Below, piece after piece: positions 46,959 through 55,864 of a DNA stretch of 64,000 bases. Positions within the stretch are counted from its first letter, which is position 1. Every line of letters begins with the position of its first letter. A model generated the notes under the pieces. It saw only the letters and a program-made list of their open reading frames with translations. It was not told the DNA's origin and made no database searches. The stretch is from Bacteroidota bacterium. GTDB lineage: Bacteria; Bacteroidota; Bacteroidia; JAHEXY01. The position numbers and the translations under genes are program-made. Location: contig JAHEXY010000006.1 of the NCBI GenBank assembly GCA_023251875.1, forward strand, positions 62,001 through 126,000, written 5' to 3'.

Positions 46959-47726
46959 ATGATACGAAAATCCTATTTATTTCTTCTCCTTTTTATGCTT
47001 TTTGTTGAATTAATGGCAGCCTTTTTTGATGCTTCTAAAACAAGGGTTCTTAATACTTGGAGGGTACTAAATTTATTTGAAATGCTTTTGCTTATTGGGT
47101 GGGTAATGTATGATACAAATAAAAATAAGTCATATTATTCTCAACTAGCGAATCAACTTTCAATTTTGATTATAGTGGGTTTTGTTTTTTCTTTTATGGG
47201 AGGTGTTATTAATAATCATTTAATAGACTTAACATTCATACTAAAGAATCAATCAATCTTATCTGCCATACCTTTTTCTATTGCTCACATTTTATACATT
47301 CGGTCCTATTATTTACTGAGCCAAAATCCCCAAAACACTACCAATTATTTTATTACAGATATGAAACGACTTAGAATCATTTCACTAATAGTTTGGCCTA
47401 TTTTTGTATTTGCTCTTTGGAAAATCTTAATTCCCTCAACAGCGCCTGTTGTAATAAAATACATTTGTTTAGGATACGCCTTTATGGTTAGTCTAATGGC
47501 ATTAACTTCTTTTTGGGTATACAATGCCTGGGGAAGTAGGGGTATTATGGTAACAATAGGAGGAATTATTTTTTTAGTATCGGACTGTGTTTTTGGTTAT
47601 TTTTTAATGCAAGGACCCAATGTACCCATATTGGCAGCTCATTTTGTTTGGATTACTTATTATATAGCTCAACTATGTATAGCTCAAACGCCCTTCGTCC
47701 CTTCTACATCTAAAAAATGCCTTTGA
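46959..47726 (+). CDS. YhhN-family membrane protein (lysoplasmalogenase-like, TMEM86 relative)
   Basis: An integral-membrane protein of about 255 residues with roughly eight hydrophobic segments. Family signposts: FVFSFMGGVINNHL, PFSIAHILYIRSYY, GGIIFLVSDCVFGYF and HFVWITYYIAQLCIA, corresponding to the conserved GD, H/Y, SD and YY/AQ positions of YhhN/TMEM86 proteins, which hydrolyse lysoplasmalogens in characterised cases. The first conserved aspartate (usually GD) is replaced by GG here, so activity is uncertain. The start at 46959 (MIRKSYLF) is preferred over an in-frame ATG at 46932, which would add nine unlikely residues before the first membrane helix. It stands alone between the Rhs-tip gene and the precursor-peptide gene. 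Confidence 0.75.
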   Translation: MIRKSYLFLLLFMLFVELMAAFFDASKTRVLNTWRVLNLFEMLLLIGWVMYDTNKNKSYYSQLANQLSILIIVGFVFSFMGGVINNHLIDLTFILKNQSILSAIPFSIAHILYIRSYYLLSQNPQNTTNYFITDMKRLRIISLIVWPIFVFALWKILIPSTAPVVIKYICLGYAFMVSLMALTSFWVYNAWGSRGIMVTIGGIIFLVSDCVFGYFLMQGPNVPILAAHFVWITYYIAQLCIAQTPFVPSTSKKCL

Positions 47727-47821
47727 AATTCTAAGTTTTGCCTCAAAATTTCCTATAAAATAGTTAGCTGTTGGTATAAATTATTCGTGTAAACAAACAC
47801 TAACAATTAAACAAAAAACGT

Positions 47822-48025
47822 ATGAAAACAAACAAAAAATTATCATTAAATGATTTAAAAGTAGAAAGCTTTATTACTAACCTACAAACTGAATCCTTCA
47901 AAACAATTAAAGGCGGATCAGTAATAAAACTATCGGGGAATAAACAATTTTCAGCTCTTCAAATGGAAGGTGGTTCAAATGATGGGCCTTCTGAATGTTG
48001 CCGTACCAATCAGGGAGGCTGTTAA
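47822..48025 (+). CDS. Class I lanthipeptide-type (pinensin/GG-Bacteroidales) precursor peptide
   Basis: A 67-residue peptide whose N-terminal half is a typical RiPP leader of this phylum: KKLSLNDLKVESFITNL followed by FKTIKGG, with the double glycine at 31-32 as the probable cleavage site. The core is SVIKLSGNKQFSALQMEGGS and then NDGPSECCRTNQGGC, with cysteines at 59, 60 and 67 and Ser/Thr at 33, 37, 44, 52, 58 and 62. These could form lanthionine or disulfide rings. No dehydratase, cyclase-type LanC or ABC peptidase gene lies within the window, so any maturation machinery must be elsewhere. The gene is 19 bases upstream of an adenylate cyclase gene, probably in one transcript. Confidence 0.82.
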   Translation: MKTNKKLSLNDLKVESFITNLQTESFKTIKGGSVIKLSGNKQFSALQMEGGSNDGPSECCRTNQGGC

Positions 48026-48044
48026 TAAATGAAATTTAGATAAA

Positions 48045-49334
48045 ATGTTACTATCTGAGAAAGAGAATAAATTATTTAATTTGGAACTAGTATCTAAAAA
48101 CGAAAGAACCTTTATTGGTTCTTTTGTTATTTTTAATACGCTTTACGTTCTGTGGGCTCCCTTAGATTTTATTTTGCTTCCTGAACATGCTTATTATTTT
48201 CTTAGCCTTAGATTAATAGCAGCACTTATTAATTTAATTATTTTTTCTTCTTGGTTTTTCTTTCAATTAAAGCGTTTTACTTTAGAATTTTTTTGGTGCA
48301 TGATATTTATTTGGGGAATTTTTACTACTCTGGCACTTCCCTATACAAAAGAATATTTTTCATATTACTTATTGGGTTTTTCTTTAATAATTATGGCGCC
48401 CGGTATCGTTCCGCAATGGCACTACATGTATGCATTTTCTTGTTCATTAGCACAGCTTGTAAGTTTTCTTTTGGTGATGTTGTTTTTTGATGTCAATCCC
48501 TATTCAAAAGACAAGATTCTTATTTTTATTTTCATTAGCATCACATCTCTTATTTTGAGTGTGGCAACTTCGTATTTTAAATTTAATCTTTTAAAGAAGG
48601 AATACGTATCAAGAAAAAAATTAGAAATCGAACAACAAATAAGTTTTGAGTTAAGAGAAAAAGGGAAGTTGAAAGATAGCATGAATAAATCATTAAATCG
48701 TTTTGTTCCCAACGAGTTTTTGAAAATTCTTGGAAAAGAAAATATTATGGATGTAGCGCTTGGAGATCAAATTGAAAAAGAAATGACACTTCTATTTGTA
48801 GACATTCGTTCATATACCAAAATTTCTGAGAATATGACGCCAAAGGAAAATATAGAATTTTTAAATTCTTATTTACAAAGTGTTGGGCCTATTATTCGAA
48901 AGCATCATGGATTTATTGATAAATATATAGGGGATGAAATTATGGCTATTTTTCCAACCAATCCACAAAATGCACTTGAAGCAGCTATTGAAATTAATAG
49001 AAAAATGAAAGCATGGAACACTGTTTTAAATCAAAATAAATTACCCGTTATTAAGCTTGCTATGGGTATTCATACAGGTAATTTAATGCTAGGGATGATT
49101 GGCGATGAACAAAGAATGGATGGTACTGTTATATCAGATGCTGTAAATGTTGCATCACGCTTAGTTGAAATTTGCAAAGAAATGAATGCAGAAATTATAA
49201 CAAGTCAATATACTCTTTCAAAATGCCATAATAGCGTTAGATACATAACAAAAGATCTTGGTTTTTCAGCCATTAGAGGCAGAACCGATAAATTATCTTT
49301 AATGCAATTGATTGATTTTAGAAATGAAATTTAG
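48045..49334 (+). CDS. Membrane-bound class III adenylate cyclase
   Basis: A 429-residue protein. About six membrane segments fill residues 25-180, followed by a short coiled linker (KKLEIEQQISFELREKGKLK). The class III cyclase domain covers about 245-425. Catalytic residues are in place: the metal aspartates in FVDIRSYT and YIGDEIMAIF, and Asn and Arg in the NVASRL motif. The base-selecting positions are Lys (DKYIGDE) and Thr (seven residues before that Asn), the pattern of bacterial adenylate rather than guanylate cyclases. It therefore probably makes cAMP from ATP at the inner face of the membrane. The short gap to the lanthipeptide-type gene suggests co-expression, an unusual pairing. Confidence 0.92.
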   Translation: MLLSEKENKLFNLELVSKNERTFIGSFVIFNTLYVLWAPLDFILLPEHAYYFLSLRLIAALINLIIFSSWFFFQLKRFTLEFFWCMIFIWGIFTTLALPYTKEYFSYYLLGFSLIIMAPGIVPQWHYMYAFSCSLAQLVSFLLVMLFFDVNPYSKDKILIFIFISITSLILSVATSYFKFNLLKKEYVSRKKLEIEQQISFELREKGKLKDSMNKSLNRFVPNEFLKILGKENIMDVALGDQIEKEMTLLFVDIRSYTKISENMTPKENIEFLNSYLQSVGPIIRKHHGFIDKYIGDEIMAIFPTNPQNALEAAIEINRKMKAWNTVLNQNKLPVIKLAMGIHTGNLMLGMIGDEQRMDGTVISDAVNVASRLVEICKEMNAEIITSQYTLSKCHNSVRYITKDLGFSAIRGRTDKLSLMQLIDFRNEI

Positions 49335-49444
49335 TGTTTAACCCCCTTTGAATTACTAATAAGGCAGAGTAAATTTCCTTCATACGCTCCCTTTAATAGC
49401 ATAATTTGAATCCAACCTAATGTGCTTGCTTATTTTTTACTCTA

Positions 49445-52096
49445 ATGAAATATACATTAAATTTCTTGGCACTTTTCTTTCTTACTTTTAAACTTTTTGC
49501 CCTTTCTACAACATGTGTGCAAACCGGCAATTGGAATAGCAGTAGTACCTGGAACAACGGCATTCCTACCTCAACAGACGAAGTAATAATACCTAGCGGC
49601 CTAATTGTAACTATTAATGTGCCATCAGCAAATTGTAATTCATTACTACTTTCGGGGCAATTGTATTGGAATTCTTTTGATACGCTTTATGTAGGCAATG
49701 CTGGAATTGTATTTAATGATGGTGCTTATATTTCGGGAGCAAGTGCTGGTATTTTAAAATGTACAGGAGACTTTTCTGTTTCTTCATCTTCTAATACTAC
49801 TATTGAAAAATCTGAATTTATTATTTACGGCAATACAACCATTAATGGGCAAATTAATTTTATAAATAATTACGGACCCAAAACATTTTCAAATATTACT
49901 ATTAATAATGGCGGATATTGGAATTGCACCGGTAATACCAATTTTACCATTACCGGTAGTTTTTCAAATAATGGGACTTTTGAATCGGGTATTCCCAAAT
50001 ATTCATTTACCGGAAATGGATATTCAATTGGTGGTTCAAATACAAATGTATTTAGTTATTTATCTATTGACGATGGTGGTGTAATTACGAATACCGGCAC
50101 GCTTTCTGTTTTAGCTAAATTATTTACAAATTCTGGTGCAGGAAAACTAATAAATGCTGCAAATAAAACATTGAATATTCTTGTAACAGCAAGCAATTAT
50201 GCGCTAACAACATTAGATGCTTCCGCTAACGGCAATACAGTAAAATATGCCCGTTCAGGCAATCAATTGCTCGTAGTTCCCTTGAATGGAATTTATCATC
50301 ATCTTCAATTTAGAGGAAGTGGTTTAAAAGAAATTGCAGGTAACTTATTTATTAATGGAAATATTTTAATTTCAGATTCTGCAGAATATTATAATCCTAA
50401 CTTCACAATTATTGGAAATTCATCAGGTACATTTACCGCCAATTCAAAATCAAAAATAAGGTTAGGATCAACAGCTAGTACCATTAATGTAAGCTTACCT
50501 ACTCTGTATAATAAGTCAAATTTTATTTTTAGTTCAAGTTCAGAAGTAATTTATCAGTCGGCCATTCAGCAAACAATTCAAGCTTTAAATTATTATAATT
50601 TGTCATCATCTTCTTCTGGTGCAAGAATTTTAGACAATACAGGAATAATTGGCATTGCAGGTCTTTTTTCTTCCGGAACTAATACTTATTCAATAAATAA
50701 TAGCACAATAGATTTTAATGGTTCAAGTATTCAAACTATTTCAGCATTTATATTTAATAATCTTACTGTTTCTAATAATATTGGAGTTTCATTAAGTGGA
50801 GATATTGGTACAAAAGATTTTAATAATGATGGATTATTTAATACTTCAGGAAAAATAATTTCAATTGAAGGAAATATCACTAACGATGGAATTTTTAATC
50901 ATGATATTGGAACTGTAATAATAAGTGGAAACTCAAATCAGCAATTAAGTGGTACAACTTCATTTTATAATCTAACTATAAATAAGTCGGCCGGTAATTT
51001 TATTTTAAATAATAATATTGATATAAGTGGAGGATTAACTTTAACCTTAGGGAATATAGTAACTACTAAACTTCAATTATTGAGCCTAAATGAAAATGCG
51101 AGCGTTAGTGGTGGTTCAAGCTCAAGTTATATTGATGGCCCTATTGCAAAAAAAATGAATTCGACTTCTGTTTTTATGTTACCAACGGGTAAAAATGGAA
51201 ATTACTTACCGGTAGGTATAACACCAAACTCAACATCCAATACAACTTTTAGATGTGAGTATTTTGACACTACAAGTATAAATGCTCCTGTTGCAACTAC
51301 ATTAAATAAAGTAAGTCAGGTTGAATATTTTCAAGTAGATAGAATAGCCGGTTCTGCAAATGCTTATGTAACCTTAAGCTGGAATTCAGGTAGTTTTGTA
51401 AATGCCTCAGCCATGGGAGATTTAAGAGTTGCCCGATGGAATGGTAGTAGTTGGGAAAACAAAGGCGTTACAACTTATAGCGGTACCGCTATATCAGGTT
51501 CAATAACTTCAGCACTTGTATCTTCCTTTAGTCCTTTTAAATTAGCATCTACAACATCTAGCAATCCATTACCCATTGAGCTCATAAATTTTTCTGCTGA
51601 ACAAATTGAAAATGATATAAAGTTAGTATGGAAAACCGCATCAGAAACAAACAATGACTTTTTTACAATAGAAAGAAGTGTTGATGCCATAAATTTTGAT
51701 CCAATTGAAAACATAAATGGATCCGGTAATAGTAATCAAGTTATTCAATATGTTTCTTATGATAAAGATGCTCCCAATGAAACTATTTATTATCGCTTAA
51801 AACAAACAGATTACAATGGAAATTATGAATACTCATCTGTTGTGTCAATTAATAAGAAGTTAACAAAATCGATTATTTATAATGATACAAATAAGCAGCT
51901 TGAAATAGATGGTGATTTAAATGAGCATTTTTCAATATGCATTTATGATTTAGATGGGCATCTTGTTTGTTTATTTAATCCAAATGAAATGAATTCCGCA
52001 ATTGATATTAGCTCATTTGATTCTGGTATTTATATCGTTTCCCTTTTTGAAAAGAACATAAAACTAGAGAGCAAAAAAATATTTGTTGGAGAATAG
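49445..52096 (+). CDS. Large secreted adhesin-like protein with T9SS type A sorting domain
   Basis: An 883-residue exported protein with a signal peptide (about residues 1-19). It opens with the TTCVQTGNWNSSSTWNNGIP motif, then low-complexity Asn/Ser/Gly/Thr strands resembling a beta-helix (LTINKSAGNFILNNNIDISG). A fibronectin-like module at about 700-790 starts PLPIELINFSAEQIENDIKL (VWKTASETNNDFFTIERS) and is shared with the 521-aa cargo protein downstream. The C-terminus is a T9SS type A sorting domain (about 805-883; GIYIVSLFEKNIK). It is likely a surface protein of adhesin or matrix type. It converges with the outer-membrane beta-barrel gene with a 39-base gap. Confidence 0.88.
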   Translation: MKYTLNFLALFFLTFKLFALSTTCVQTGNWNSSSTWNNGIPTSTDEVIIPSGLIVTINVPSANCNSLLLSGQLYWNSFDTLYVGNAGIVFNDGAYISGASAGILKCTGDFSVSSSSNTTIEKSEFIIYGNTTINGQINFINNYGPKTFSNITINNGGYWNCTGNTNFTITGSFSNNGTFESGIPKYSFTGNGYSIGGSNTNVFSYLSIDDGGVITNTGTLSVLAKLFTNSGAGKLINAANKTLNILVTASNYALTTLDASANGNTVKYARSGNQLLVVPLNGIYHHLQFRGSGLKEIAGNLFINGNILISDSAEYYNPNFTIIGNSSGTFTANSKSKIRLGSTASTINVSLPTLYNKSNFIFSSSSEVIYQSAIQQTIQALNYYNLSSSSSGARILDNTGIIGIAGLFSSGTNTYSINNSTIDFNGSSIQTISAFIFNNLTVSNNIGVSLSGDIGTKDFNNDGLFNTSGKIISIEGNITNDGIFNHDIGTVIISGNSNQQLSGTTSFYNLTINKSAGNFILNNNIDISGGLTLTLGNIVTTKLQLLSLNENASVSGGSSSSYIDGPIAKKMNSTSVFMLPTGKNGNYLPVGITPNSTSNTTFRCEYFDTTSINAPVATTLNKVSQVEYFQVDRIAGSANAYVTLSWNSGSFVNASAMGDLRVARWNGSSWENKGVTTYSGTAISGSITSALVSSFSPFKLASTTSSNPLPIELINFSAEQIENDIKLVWKTASETNNDFFTIERSVDAINFDPIENINGSGNSNQVIQYVSYDKDAPNETIYYRLKQTDYNGNYEYSSVVSINKKLTKSIIYNDTNKQLEIDGDLNEHFSICIYDLDGHLVCLFNPNEMNSAIDISSFDSGIYIVSLFEKNIKLESKKIFVGE

Positions 52097-52135
52097 CATA
52101 GCATTTAAAATTTTATATGTAATAGTATTTTTTGA

Positions 52136-52930
52136 TTATTTGAAAGTAAATTTACATGCATCGGCTATTTGTTTATCATATTTCTTGTGATATTCTGCAA
52201 GGTTGTTTGAATATCTTCCAAACTTGCCACTTTTTTGTTTGAAGGTGTATTTTGCTGAAATATCAAAATTGAAATAACTGTCATTGTTTTTATTATTGCC
52301 CCTTAAACTTACATCATCTAAATAATCAGTATTTAATTTATGGTAGGTAAATTCTGTTTTTAAACTGAATGAAGAAGTAATTTTAAATTCAGTTCCCATT
52401 CCAATAGGAATTTGCATTTGAGTTAATGAATAAGGTTTTAGAGCATCTGCTTTTCCTAAATTTTGTCCTTCTGTACCTAGTGGTTGTAAACTAACCCATT
52501 TCCCATCATCTTGTGCTCGAGGATTAAAATGAAATACTCCTATACCGGAATGTATATAGGGTGTAAATCGCCCTTTGCCTTTAAAATTCAAAAGGTTTAA
52601 ACGAATACCTAAATCAAGCTCATTAATATTAGATTGAAAATGAAGGTTTCTTGATTTTGTATTAACATTGCCACCTATTGAATCTGCCCCTTCAACTTGC
52701 CCATGAATGTATGTGAGGTTAAATAAAATTGGATTGATAACCAGAACTTCTATTTCTGCCTTTTGCATTATGTTTAATGTTTTAGTATCTGGCAGTGAAC
52801 TTCCTTTTAAATCGCCCATATAATATATTCCGCCTATACCGTAAGAAACAGATAATTTAGATTGAGAATACAATGTAGTATTCAATAATGAAATGATTAA
52901 AATACCTATTGAAATGATTGACTTTTTCAT
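52136..52930 (-). CDS. Outer-membrane beta-barrel protein, DUF6089-like
   Basis: A 264-residue exported protein with a signal peptide (about residues 1-23, ending LYSQ). Alternating hydrophobic strands fill the rest (SVSYGIGGIYYMGDLKG, LDLGIRLNLLNF, FTPYIHSGIGVFHFNP). The stretch FNPRAQDDGKWVSLQPLGTE is typical of the DUF6089 group of Bacteroidota outer-membrane proteins, which often appear beside envelope-assembly genes. The C-terminal 35 residues are hydrophilic and lie outside the barrel. It is the second gene of a pair with the ClpS-like gene 30 bases upstream. Function unknown beyond a small barrel. Confidence 0.8.
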   Translation of the reverse strand: MKKSIISIGILIISLLNTTLYSQSKLSVSYGIGGIYYMGDLKGSSLPDTKTLNIMQKAEIEVLVINPILFNLTYIHGQVEGADSIGGNVNTKSRNLHFQSNINELDLGIRLNLLNFKGKGRFTPYIHSGIGVFHFNPRAQDDGKWVSLQPLGTEGQNLGKADALKPYSLTQMQIPIGMGTEFKITSSFSLKTEFTYHKLNTDYLDDVSLRGNNKNNDSYFNFDISAKYTFKQKSGKFGRYSNNLAEYHKKYDKQIADACKFTFK

Positions 52931-52960
52931 AGTTAATATTGTTTTTGAGGGTATAATTAA

Positions 52961-53218
52961 TTAGTTTTTTATAAATGATTTAATTCCCATATTAGTAAAC
53001 TCCATTTGTATGGATTCAAGGCTTATTCTATCGCCCATCTTAACGGAATATTCGCCCTTATTTGAGATTAAGAAATAGCATTGTTCAGCTTGAATATGAG
53101 TATGCCCGCATATATCAATTAGGCCGACTAAAAGATCATTGTATCCAAGAGATACGTCTTTTTTAATTACTAATTCACTTTTACTTAAATCGTTATTAAA
53201 ATGTGGTGGTGTTTTCAT
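52961..53218 (-). CDS. Degenerate ClpS-like adaptor paralogue
   Basis: An 85-residue protein that aligns by eye with the ClpS adaptor of Bacteroidota over its whole core: ICGHTHIQAEQCYFLI corresponds to VCKHTPEQAEQCALII, and NKGEYSVKMG to YKGKCTVKTG. True ClpS delivers proteins with N-degrons to ClpAP. Here the binding pocket is altered: the Asn of the NDD motif is Lys (KKDVSL) and the pocket His is Ser (FLISNKG), so ordinary N-degron recognition is unlikely. It may be a repurposed adaptor or fold relic. It precedes the DUF6089-like gene by 30 bases on the same strand. Confidence 0.65.
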   Translation of the reverse strand: MKTPPHFNNDLSKSELVIKKDVSLGYNDLLVGLIDICGHTHIQAEQCYFLISNKGEYSVKMGDRISLESIQMEFTNMGIKSFIKN

Positions 53219-53674
53219 AGTTTGCTTTTAGGTTTATAGGTGCAAACTATCTTATAATTACATTTAGGTCAATTATAAAAAAGGAGTTACATTACGAGTA
53301 TAAATGCTAGTTATTTATTCTAGTTTATTTATAATTCATTAATTATGACAATATTAATGAGTCTTAAATTGGATGTAAACTTAATGATTCTCGCTTTTTA
53401 CTTTAGTAATATTAATACGTTGTTCATTAAATAAAATAGCTGTCAGTCAAATTTTAGACTAGAATCAATAAAATACAGCTTGTCTTATAATTAATATTAT
53501 GTTAAATACAAAGAAAAGGAATAGGGTGGATGAAGGCTTGTAAATGAAGAAAGAAAATAGTAGGAAATAACAAGCTTAAATGAAACATTCATGCACAAAT
53601 AGTTCACAAAGAGCAATGAAAATAGCATGAGTGTTCCATCTGACCTTTTAAAAAGAAATTATTTTCAGATAAAA
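53219..53674. other. 456-base gene-free region
   Basis: AT-rich sequence with stop codons in every frame and no hairpin or repeat that stands out. On the minus strand it should hold the promoter of the ClpS-like gene. No RNA gene was recognised. Confidence 0.5.
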
Positions 53675-55240
53675 TTAATAGGCTACAAATTTTTGCGCTC
53701 CAGAATAAGTTTCATTCATAAAGGATATAAAATAAATTCCCTTATTTAATTTATTGGAAGAAAAACTAATACTGTTTTGTCCATTACTTAAGCTCAGTTT
53801 TTCTTGAACCAATCTTTGGCCTTTTACATCATAACATGATACATAATAAGAAGTGTGCCCTTCTGTTGGAGATGTCATAATAAATGAAATAGTTCCGGTT
53901 TCTGAATTGTATGTTATGTTGTGCACTTCCGGCTCTGAACTTTCATATAGACAATTGCTTTCAATGGGTGCAGATGTTTCTGAATCTCCATTGTAATCCG
54001 TTTGCTTTAATTGGTAATAAGTAATACCATTGTAAGGTAATTCATCTATATAAGAATAATCTTGTTCAACATTTGAATTCCCATTTTTACTGGGTATGTC
54101 AGCTAATTTATTGTATCTAATGCCATCAGCACTTTTTTCAAGAGTAAAATAATTATTATCCGTTTCTGAGGCGGTTACCCACTTTAATTCTGTTTTTTTA
54201 TTGTCATCTAAACAAGTAGCAGAAAATGAAGTTAATTCAATAGGAAGCGGAGATGATGAGGCGGATAAAATCATAATGCCATAAGCGTTTAGTCCATTTT
54301 TATTAACAAAATTACTGGCTGCGGTTGCTGTTCCTCCTCCTGCTTCGTATGAATTAGTGGCAGATTTATAGCGTTGCATAACTAAATTGGCTTCTAAAGT
54401 TATTAATGAATTATTAGTTGCACCAGATCCCATATTTAAATCTGCATCACTGTAATACAGCTTTACATTTGAAGTTGGTTGGGTGGTATAACTACTTGAA
54501 GTAACTCCCCAATATCTATCTACAACACTTTGCCATGGGCTTACCCATGTTATAGGACTAGCAAAAGGTTGATTGTAATAATTGGTGGGATAGGTAAAAA
54601 AAGTCATGTAACCAGCTGCATCACCTGCTACAGTTATATTTTGGCTAATGGAAACATCAACTCCAGATGCATTTTTAAAGGGAACCAGAAAAGTACCTGT
54701 CCCATCTTTAGTATTCCATTGTATTTTTGATAGACCATCTGTAGTTTCACTTTTAATGTAATTTGAACTTAGCGTAATGGCTGTAGTTGCCTTATTATCA
54801 ATTATAAATGTTTTTGAACTCAAATCAAAGATAGCATCTACCGTAAGAGTGCCCTTTACGGAAGACCCTGTAATTCCCAAGGTTTTTGTATTATTTTGAA
54901 GGGTAAGATTTTCGAAGCTTGTAGCTCTACTTCCACCAATGGTTTGTGCATTATTGCCACTTAAATATACAGTTCCGTCATTATTTACACTTGTAAAAAC
55001 AGATCCTCCGGATGCATTATTCATCCAATCACCTTCAACATACATATTGCCATCAATAACAATACTTCCATCACTTCCATTGGTTTGATTGGTAAATTTT
55101 CCATTGGCACTACCTCCGAAAACATATAGTGAAGTCCCTGAATTAATGGTAATAGTGACACCGTCATTTAATAATCCTTGCGAATAGGATAAAACGTAAA
55201 AAAATAAATTGACAAATAGAAGTAGTATAAGTTTTCGCAT
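53675..55240 (-). CDS. Secreted protein with T9SS type A sorting domain
   Basis: A 521-residue exported protein with a signal peptide (about residues 1-21, ending LSYSQG). The N-terminal half has beta-helix-like repeats (GVTITINSGTSLYVFGGSAN, GSIVIDGNMYVEGDWMNNAS). A fibronectin-like module at about 332-430 begins PLPIELTSFSATCLDDNKKT and contains WVTASETDNNYFTLEKS, nearly the same as in the 883-aa cargo protein. A type A sorting domain closes the protein (about 440-521; GIYFISFMNE). The two cargo proteins thus share their C-terminal half and differ in the N-terminal region. It is likely exposed on the cell surface. Confidence 0.87.
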   Translation of the reverse strand: MRKLILLLFVNLFFYVLSYSQGLLNDGVTITINSGTSLYVFGGSANGKFTNQTNGSDGSIVIDGNMYVEGDWMNNASGGSVFTSVNNDGTVYLSGNNAQTIGGSRATSFENLTLQNNTKTLGITGSSVKGTLTVDAIFDLSSKTFIIDNKATTAITLSSNYIKSETTDGLSKIQWNTKDGTGTFLVPFKNASGVDVSISQNITVAGDAAGYMTFFTYPTNYYNQPFASPITWVSPWQSVVDRYWGVTSSSYTTQPTSNVKLYYSDADLNMGSGATNNSLITLEANLVMQRYKSATNSYEAGGGTATAASNFVNKNGLNAYGIMILSASSSPLPIELTSFSATCLDDNKKTELKWVTASETDNNYFTLEKSADGIRYNKLADIPSKNGNSNVEQDYSYIDELPYNGITYYQLKQTDYNGDSETSAPIESNCLYESSEPEVHNITYNSETGTISFIMTSPTEGHTSYYVSCYDVKGQRLVQEKLSLSNGQNSISFSSNKLNKGIYFISFMNETYSGAQKFVAY

Positions 55241-55338
55241 TTTCTTGGTACTTTGGGTGTTCCTTATACGTGAAAATGCATGCTTTTGTTTCGATTGAAT
55301 GCGTTAAGTTATTGTTTTATAGTTAGATAATATTTAAT

Positions 55339-55782
55339 ATGGAAACGAAGGGATATATTATAAGAAAAGCTGTTTTTGATGACTTAAATGCAGTACATCA
55401 ATTAATCAATGAGTTGGAAGATCGTATTTTTGATTTAGAGAAATTCAAATTGGTTTATTTTAAAAATTGTACCCATGCCGATTTTCATTATTACGTTGCA
55501 GAAGCAAAAAGTAAAGTGGTCGGTTTTATCAGTATTAATTTTCAATACCCACTGCATCATTGTAATAGAATTGCAGAAATACAAGAATTAATAGTAAATA
55601 AAGAACATCGAAACTTAAAAATTGGTAGTGCTTTAATAGATGGTGCAAAAAAAATTGCTCAGGAAAATAATTGCGATACATTAGAACTTACCTCCCGATT
55701 TAAAAGGCTAGATGCCCATAGATTTTACGAAAGAGAAGGTTTTCAAAAAACACATTTTAAGTTTTTAATGAAATTCACTTAA
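55339..55782 (+). CDS. GNAT-family N-acetyltransferase
   Basis: A 147-residue cytoplasmic enzyme with the GNAT fold, transferring an acyl group (usually acetyl from acetyl-CoA) to an amine. The N-terminal strand and helix (IRKAVFDDLNAVHQLINELE) and motif A (IQELIVNKEHRNLKIGSALI, with the RxxxxG/A-like pyrophosphate loop HRNLKIGSA) are visible, as is the final RFYEREGF strand-loop. Substrate unknown; it stands before prfA, whose product in other bacteria is modified by a methyltransferase rather than a GNAT, so no link should be assumed. Confidence 0.88.
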   Translation: METKGYIIRKAVFDDLNAVHQLINELEDRIFDLEKFKLVYFKNCTHADFHYYVAEAKSKVVGFISINFQYPLHHCNRIAEIQELIVNKEHRNLKIGSALIDGAKKIAQENNCDTLELTSRFKRLDAHRFYEREGFQKTHFKFLMKFT

Positions 55783-55835
55783 GGGCTTTTATTCGCATTT
55801 CTATGTCTAACGATATTCCCTAAGGGTAATTTAAT

Positions 55836-55843
55836 TACCTTTG
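55836..55843 (+). promoter_or_regulatory. Candidate Bacteroidota -7 box before prfA
   Basis: TACCTTTG fits the TAnnTTTG consensus and lies 22 bases before the prfA ATG. A TTTG -33 box at the usual distance is not evident, so the call rests on the -7 box and position only. Confidence 0.45.
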
Positions 55844-55864
55844 CAAAAGATTGAACAGACCATT

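Noticed and set aside
46959-47726. Immunity protein for the second Rhs tip
   Set aside because: The product is a multi-pass YhhN-family membrane protein with family motifs, has its own spacing from the tip gene, and is not small.
55841-55864. Upstream TTG start for prfA
   Set aside because: It overlaps the likely -7 box, and the ATG at 55865 gives the usual RF1 length and beginning.
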